Source of the DNA: Lepeophtheirus salmonis
Lineage: Eukaryota; Arthropoda; Copepoda; Siphonostomatoida; Caligidae
Direction of reading: 5' to 3'
DNA length: 64,000 nucleotides
Assembly: GCF_016086655.4 (NCBI RefSeq)
Contig: NC_052135.2
Location: 11,188,363-11,252,362, forward strand
Shown: one piece after another, positions 58,960 to 64,000 of the stretch
Position numbering within the stretch: the stretch's first letter is position 1
Layout of the letters: every line of letters starts with the position of its first letter
Made by a program: the position numbers and the translations under genes
Notes under the pieces: generated by a model
Seen by the model: the letters and a program-made list of their open reading frames with translations, nothing else
Databases searched by the model: none
What the model was told of the DNA's origin: nothing

Positions 58960-59960
58960 CATTGAAGATATAATTGAGGATCAAAACAAACAGTATCCTA
59001 AATTAAAAATTCTTTTAAATACCTTGCAGGAGCCCTACTTGCTGGTTTTGGTAATGTTGACACATTCCGTGTGGCCATGTCATCTCCAGAATTGCGTCAA
59101 AGAATCGTGTATTCTGTACACAAGGACAATCATCCGGGATTCAAAGAAACGTTAAGGAGGATTTCACTTTTTTATGCTTGCCCTAATTTGAGAGTTGACG
59201 TCAGAAACTTCGCTAGAGAGTGTTTAGCGTGTCAGAAAGACAAACCTTTCAGGACATCAAAACCAAAGTCGTCCTTCGATCCTCCATCTGAAAGATTTTC
59301 CTTTATTCACTCAGACATAATCAGTCCATTCCCACTAATATAGGGACAGCGCTATGCCCAAACTGTTAAGGGTCGTTTCACAAGTGGGCCAGAAGGGATA
59401 CCTTTTCCAGATATAACCTCCAAGACAATAGTTAGTAATTTTTTGAGTGGTTGGATTTTGAGGTTTGGAGTTCTAGAAACAATTGTGTTTGACTGAGGAA
59501 AACAATTCCTTACAGTTACACAGTTCACAGTTCATTATGGATGGGTGTTTGCAGGACACTTGGGATTGCAAGTAAGATCACAACCTCGTATCATCCAGAG
59601 TCCAACGGACTCATAGAACTTTTTACAGATCGTTTAAGACCAGGCTTGCAGCACGAATACTGGAAGAAAAAGAAGACTGGATCAATGCACTAACTATAGT
59701 TTTATGGGATTGAGGAACTCAGTACCAATAAACCCGGGTTCTAAATATTCACCTTTTAAATTACTCACAGGTCGTTCAAGATGCATGGCCGTTAATTTCT
59801 TTAATGCGTCCACCTTTCCTTCTGGCAACCTCGACGTCGAAAGTTTCTTTAAGACAATGGAGAAAATAACACATGTTCCTCCGAGACACTTTAATAATGG
59901 AGCCATTAACAAACAATTTAAAAAAAAACTGAATTTCCTTTTGTTAAAAATAAAGTAATA
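58960..59960 (+). pseudogene. Gypsy integrase
   Basis: Frame 59071-59343 has VHKDNHPGFKETLRR, the two histidines, and ARECLACQKDK, the two cysteines of the HHCC zinc finger. IHSDIISPFP supplies the first catalytic D. After a stop at 59341, GRFTSGPEGIPFPDITSKTI and RFGVLETIVFD continue; VFD then a stop then GKQF holds the second D. The ESNGLIEL stretch near 59603 holds the glutamate. The last frame (59704-59958) has NPGSKYSPFKLLTGRS, the usual C-terminal integrase segment. Stops and a frameshift make it non-functional. Confidence 0.65.
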
Positions 59961-60105
59961 AAAGAGTCTCTTTCTCCAACTTTCTTGGGCTCATTTCGAG
60001 TGATAGAGAGGTATGATCGTTACAATAAATTGGACTTTGGATCAAGAACTGACAATATATCGATGGATAGACTTTGACCTGCATTTAGGGGCCTAGAGGG
60101 AGTAG

Positions 60106-60229
60106 TGTAAGAGTTCGACTTGTATATATAATGTTAATTGTTGTTAATAGTACCTTGTTTTCCTTTTCTTTTGATAAAAAAGGAATTATCGTTTCACTCT
60201 GTTCAAATAATGTTATATAGAACTTAACA
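60106..60229 (+). mobile_element. 3' LTR of Ty3/Gypsy element
   Basis: Begins TGTAAGAG after a purine-rich tract (TAGGGGCCTAGAGGGAGTAG) and ends GAACTTAACA. 124 bp. The purine tract is the expected plus-strand primer. Confidence 0.65.
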
Positions 60230-60384
60230 TATCATACCGACGTTTGGGCAAAAAAGACAGATTTTGACAAAACACACAACCACTCATACACTATGATGTC
60301 AATATCAAAAAGAGTGGTGGATGTCAAACATCAGTTGTACACTCGTTATTGTATGACCTTGTATATATATATTAATCTGGAGTC

Positions 60385-60522
60385 CCCGGTTTGAATATGT
60401 GTCTATGGTTTAAATATCGGTCTTCGGTTCCAAACCACGACCAGTACTTAAATATCGGTCCAAATCGATTTAGAAATTTTTAGGGACTGGAAAGCAAGTA
60501 TGATTTACGGCCGAGTCCCAGC
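60385..60522. repeat. Family E-like hAT remnant
   Basis: Repeated ATCGGTC motifs and the right end GGCCGAGTCCCAGCACTA resemble family E. A left end (TAATCTGGAGTCCCCGG) is only a weak match, and flanks are low-complexity. Confidence 0.35.
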
Positions 60523-61080
60523 ACTAATTTATATGCTTATATAAAAAAAATTGAATTAATTCATTAATAAGATTTTTTAGATGACCGTTTATAATGAGTA
60601 AGGTATAAAGTAAGTACCCATCTATAAATCCAACACTAGTTACGAATGGAGTCATAATTTCGTCAGTCCTTACAAGTACATTCACATCGATCTAATTTTT
60701 AACGACCATTTTTTTTTTTTTTTTTGGACATCGACTTTGCAATTTCTACCTACAAATAATATGTACATACATTCATTATATTTCCTTATGGACAAATGTT
60801 AACTAGTAAGTATGCAATGCGTGGACCTTTATATTTGCACTCATAAATATGTATACCTAAATATGCAAATAACAATTTATTGCTTACCATCTCCAAAGTA
60901 ATAGTAATTTTAATATTATAGAAGAAATGAATTGAAAATCTACTAATGACTCTCAAGAAACTCGTTTATGAGTGCATATCTATAAATATATGCATTTTAA
61001 TACATAGTTAATTTATAAATCGCAAATGGTAGTCATGAAACACCTACTACTTACAAAATATACAAATTAGACTCCAAACT
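60523..61080. other. A/T-rich stretch without recognised gene
   Basis: Only a poly-T run near 60710. Confidence 0.35.
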
Positions 61081-61082
61081 CA

Positions 61083-61740
61083 GGGTGTGGATCTCCCTAT
61101 GGGGGGTATCGGTGAGTACGACAATATTTTGAAAGGGAGAATGTTGAGCATCACTCTTTCAGGAGCTACGAAGGAAATATACCTAACCACTGTGGGGAGA
61201 GCTGTCCCCTATTATCTGAAATACCACTATCAATAATCTACTAGTCAAGTTCATGGATACCAAGGTCAGGGTTGTCGGCTATGCAGATGGTGTCCTCCTC
61301 ATCGTTGTTGGACTTGATCTTCAAAGTATGGTTCGTACTATGTTTCAAGTTCTCCATACTGTTAATCAACGGGGGTATGCCAATCATCTAACTTTTAACC
61401 CCTCCAAGACAGTGGTCATATTCTTCACACGTAAAACGAAACAATCCATTTCATCTTGGCCAAGCCTTTCTATGGGAGGACAAAAAATAAAATACTCTCA
61501 AGAGATGAAATATCTCGAGGTTATATTGGACTCAAAACTTAGATTCCACATTCGTCTGAGAGCAAAATCGTTCAAAGCCAAGAAGCTCTTCCATACAATG
61601 AAGGGACTTATTGGACATACCTTAGGCCATATCCCACGCTAATCGCTCTAGGCTTACCTTAATGTGGTCATCTCTTAGGGAGAAGGTCTCTGTCAATACA
61701 TAGACCTATGGCAGACACTTCGGTCGAACCTTAACTATTG
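61083..61740 (+). pseudogene. LINE (Jockey-like) reverse transcriptase, C-terminal part
   Basis: The upstream frame pieces suggest the 'GTPQGGVLSPLLW' region followed by INNLLVKF. The 129-codon frame from 61253 reads VRVVGYADGVLLIVVGLDLQ (RT motif C), GYANHLTFNPSKTVVIFFTR, then QKIKYSQEMKYLEVILDSKL and AKKLFHTMKGLIGHTLGHIP. This is the order of Jockey-type non-LTR RT palm and thumb regions. The second D of YADD is changed to G (YADG), which should abolish catalysis. Sequence ends in a family A repeat near 61745. A different LINE from the R2-like fragment at 37850. Confidence 0.65.
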
Positions 61741-61744
61741 CCGT

Positions 61745-62517
61745 AAAAGCCGTACAGTTTTGAAAAATTAATTTTGTAGAAAAAATTTAAAATGTTGATT
61801 TTTGAAAAATTTCAAACAAATTTCCACAGCAAATCCCAAAAAAATGAATAATTTTGGGATAAAAATTAAAAAAATCTTATACTATTATCAAAAAGTTTAT
61901 TTTTTTTTGAAAAACCTTAGCTATTGCCATCAATGCCGTACAATTTTTGAAAAATTGATTTTCTAGAAAAAAATTTAAATGTTGATTTTTTTAAATTTCA
62001 AACAAATTTCCAAAGCAAATCACAAAAAAATTAAAAAAATCCATAACTACTATCAAAAAATTTCAAAAATCTATAACTATCATTAAAAAACTTAATTTCT
62101 TTGAAAAATAATTTTAAAATTAAATTTCAAAAAATAATTTTTGTGGAAATAAATTTCAAAAAAAATCTATTATTATTCAAAAAATTATTCTAAAAAATTA
62201 AAAATCCGTATTTGTTCTCAAAAAATTAAATTTTTTAAACACAAAATTAAATTTTTTAGAAAAAAACTTCAAATATTAAATTTTTTGATCCAAAAATTTC
62301 AAAAATCCAATGCCAATCCCAAAAAATTTAATTGATGTAAAAAAAATACAAAAATCCATAGCTATTCTAAATAATTTTTTTTTTTTTTGGAAAATAATTT
62401 CAAAAATCCACAGCAGTCTAAAAAATTTCAAATATTAAATTTACTAGTAAAAAGCAAAAATTTCTTAATTGGGGGGGAGGGGACAGCCTCTCCAGCCCAC
62501 CCCCTGCGGACACACCT
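61745..62517 (-). repeat. Family A MITE, long copy
   Basis: A-rich body of about 700 bp that includes an internal duplication: TATTGCCGTAAAAGCCGTAC at 61738 and TATTGCCATCAATGCCGTAC at 61923 each open a similar 150-bp block. It ends ACAGCCTCTCCAGCCCACCC, CCCTGCGGACACACCTT (62501-62517). The first half of the block abuts the LINE relic. Confidence 0.6.
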
Positions 62518-62725
62518 TAAAATATTTATGGTGTCACATCATATAAAAATGCACACAATCAGTAAAGGCACTTGTAAATAGACGGACATCTCTACTCTAT
62601 GGACACCTGACTCTGTTCTACAGAAAGTGGCTGACAGTCTTAAAAAGGAATATGAAGTTTTTATAACTTATGTTAATTGTTTTTGTTAAACAATAAGAGA
62701 TAATTCAAGTAATATAAATTTATAA

Positions 62726-63467
62726 TTAAGTGGAGCTTGATCGAAGCTTGGAAATCTGTCTTGATGAAAGCTGGACATTCTTAGCTGTATTCTTATTTGA
62801 AGTCATTTTACTCCTCCCTTGACGGACCCCATCATTTAATCGATTCTCCAAATTCTTTCCCTTCACATTGAAGAGAATTAGTGAAATCTTGGCAAGCAAA
62901 CTACTCCACTGGTGACCTTGTCTACAAGCAATGACATTCATAGCTCCAATAGCTGGATCAGAACTATCCAGTATTTTCTCTGAAACGTAATTATAAAAGA
63001 AGCTCTTGGATTTAAGGTGTTGAGAAGTGAATCCTTTCTTTCCTGTACGTTGGTTATAAATCAAAATGAGCGTAAAGACAAGTCAAAAATAGGATATCGG
63101 TTGGAGTTGAGAGCCCTCCTCTAATCATAATTTTTATCAAATGGTTCCTCATCGGATTCAGCCACCAACCTTATGCCTCTGTTAAATAAAGATTCATTGC
63201 CAACCAGAAGAGATCTGCAAGATGAGCACTTCGTTTTCTTATAAAGAGACAAAGTTCAATGGATTACTATCTCTAATGCTGCTCATTTTCTGAAGCCTCC
63301 CAATCAATGGGAAGTATTTCAACTTTATTCTCGTCTACATCAACCATCACGTCCTTACAATTAAATTTTATGGTACACTTTACTCTGATTTTCCTTTCAA
63401 CCTCCAGTATCCGTCTAAAACTAATATGATAATTAGCTATTATAAATTTAGGAGATTCATATACCAA
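62726..63467 (-). pseudogene. Possible P-element-like transposase 3' region
   Basis: Minus-strand frames 63467-63273 (VYESPKFIIANYHISFRRIL..) and 63064-62726. Between them another frame shows KCSSCRSLLVGNESLFNRG.., a C-x-x-C followed by 'LLVG', as in C-terminal parts of P-element/THAP9-like transposases. The last frame has AIGAMNVIACRQGHQWSSLL, then AKISLILFNVKGKNLENRLN and a basic serine/lysine tail, again reminiscent of that family. Evidence is by resemblance only; catalytic residues were not located. It could instead be an unidentified host gene with small introns. Confidence 0.35.
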
Positions 63468-63474
63468 AATTAAT

Positions 63475-63545
63475 TTTTCAGAAAAATATCAAATTATTTT
63501 CTATTTTAAATTTTTTACCAAAAATTCCCGGCGGACTCCCGTGTT
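63475..63545 (+). repeat. Family A end fragment
   Basis: TTTTTTACCAAAAATTCCCGGCGGACTCCCGTG retains a diverged right inverted end, split here as ACCAAAAATTCCCGGCGGAC then TCCCGTG. Confidence 0.45.
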
Positions 63546-64000
63546 TTAAATATATACATATTCAAATAAATCTTGTAGTTATTTGAATCATCATTTCGAG
63601 ATGGAGAGATAAACTCATTTAAAGATAAGTAATAACCAAGCATAGTAAGAGCTAGGAAGGACTTCTTTTGATCATTTTAATGAGTGTTACACACACTTGA
63701 ATAATATCCAAAAGGAAATGTACGTATGTAATTTTGGTTTGATACATTGTCTTTTTCCCCCTCTTAGAGCCTTTTATGTCATCAAGGATGATTGCCTATT
63801 TATTATTTTAATACCTTATTTATAAATATTCAGGATTTCCCCTTACATTTGTACTAATATTAATAGTGATGATCCTAGGTCTATATAATATATACTAAGT
63901 ATACGCTCATAAAAGCATTTGGACGTCTTTGCGTGGGTTTGTTCTAATAAAGAAAATATTTCATACTCTGACAAAGCTACAATGCAAAATACAACCACAT
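63546..64000. other. A/T-rich end of window; possible Helitron start
   Basis: TCTATATAATATATACTAAG at 63880 resembles a Helitron 5' end, but the element would run out of the window. Confidence 0.3.

Noticed and set aside
60385..60522. Target duplication ATATATAT / ATTTATAT around the family E-like remnant
   Set aside because: Low-complexity flanks make a 7/8 match meaningless.
1..64000. tRNA, rRNA or CRISPR features
   Set aside because: No convincing cloverleaf, ribosomal stretch or spaced direct-repeat array was found by eye; a tRNAscan run would decide for tRNAs.

Overview
The window is animal nuclear DNA: very A/T-rich, with no operons, no ribosome-binding sites and no long intact reading frames. 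It is packed with degenerate transposons typical of arthropods. The mixture of several distinct Tc1/mariner lineages, hAT elements and a very abundant A/T MITE family fits a copepod such as the salmon louse Lepeophtheirus. That identification is inference from remembered protein similarity and was not tested by a search. I could not defend any intact host gene.

Layout. 0-9 kb: a five-unit GC-richer satellite-like array (1750-2286), several interspersed repeats, a mariner N-terminal relic (about 5.8-6.2 kb), a Helitron-like element (6359-7294) and a decayed THAP-domain ORF (8564-8917). 9.8-14 kb: a short hAT element with target duplication (9821-10561), a hAT transposase relic (about 10.95-11.73 kb), an inverted pair of family B repeats, and a composite hAT MITE (13290-14002). 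16-20.4 kb: family B split by a MITE, a fold-back mariner (17246-18124) and a head-to-tail Helitron-like array (18943-20390). 20.7-24 kb: A/T MITEs. 25-31 kb: three more mariner relics and two short hAT elements. 32-36 kb: nested MITEs and a hAT element with a perfect 8-bp target duplication (35368-36037). 37-42 kb: an R2-like LINE fragment, a mariner, and a second mariner sitting inside a MITE. 43.2-44.6 kb: one hAT element inside another. 45.5-46.5 kb: an unusual transposase-like gene relic. 48-55 kb: composite MITEs and a Helitron. 56.3-60.2 kb: an eroded Ty3/Gypsy retrotransposon with short LTRs. 61-63.5 kb: a LINE RT fragment, a long A/T MITE and a possible P-element-like 3' end.

Repeat families are named here for convenience. 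A: A/T-bodied MITE with 16-bp inverted ends (CAGGGGCGTCCGCAGG). B: about 300-390 bp, carries a conserved core around GTAAGTCCTTGTTGGACTC. C: Helitron-like. D, F, G, H: unclassified interspersed repeats. E, I, J: short non-autonomous hAT elements. For family A, '+' means the CTGTAGCCCC end is on the left.

The main result is layering. At least four elements sit inside other elements, and in family I the same A insertion recurs at the same position in several copies, so the composite appears to have moved as a unit. All coding copies are broken by stops, frameshifts or deletions, so any mobility today would need enzymes encoded elsewhere.
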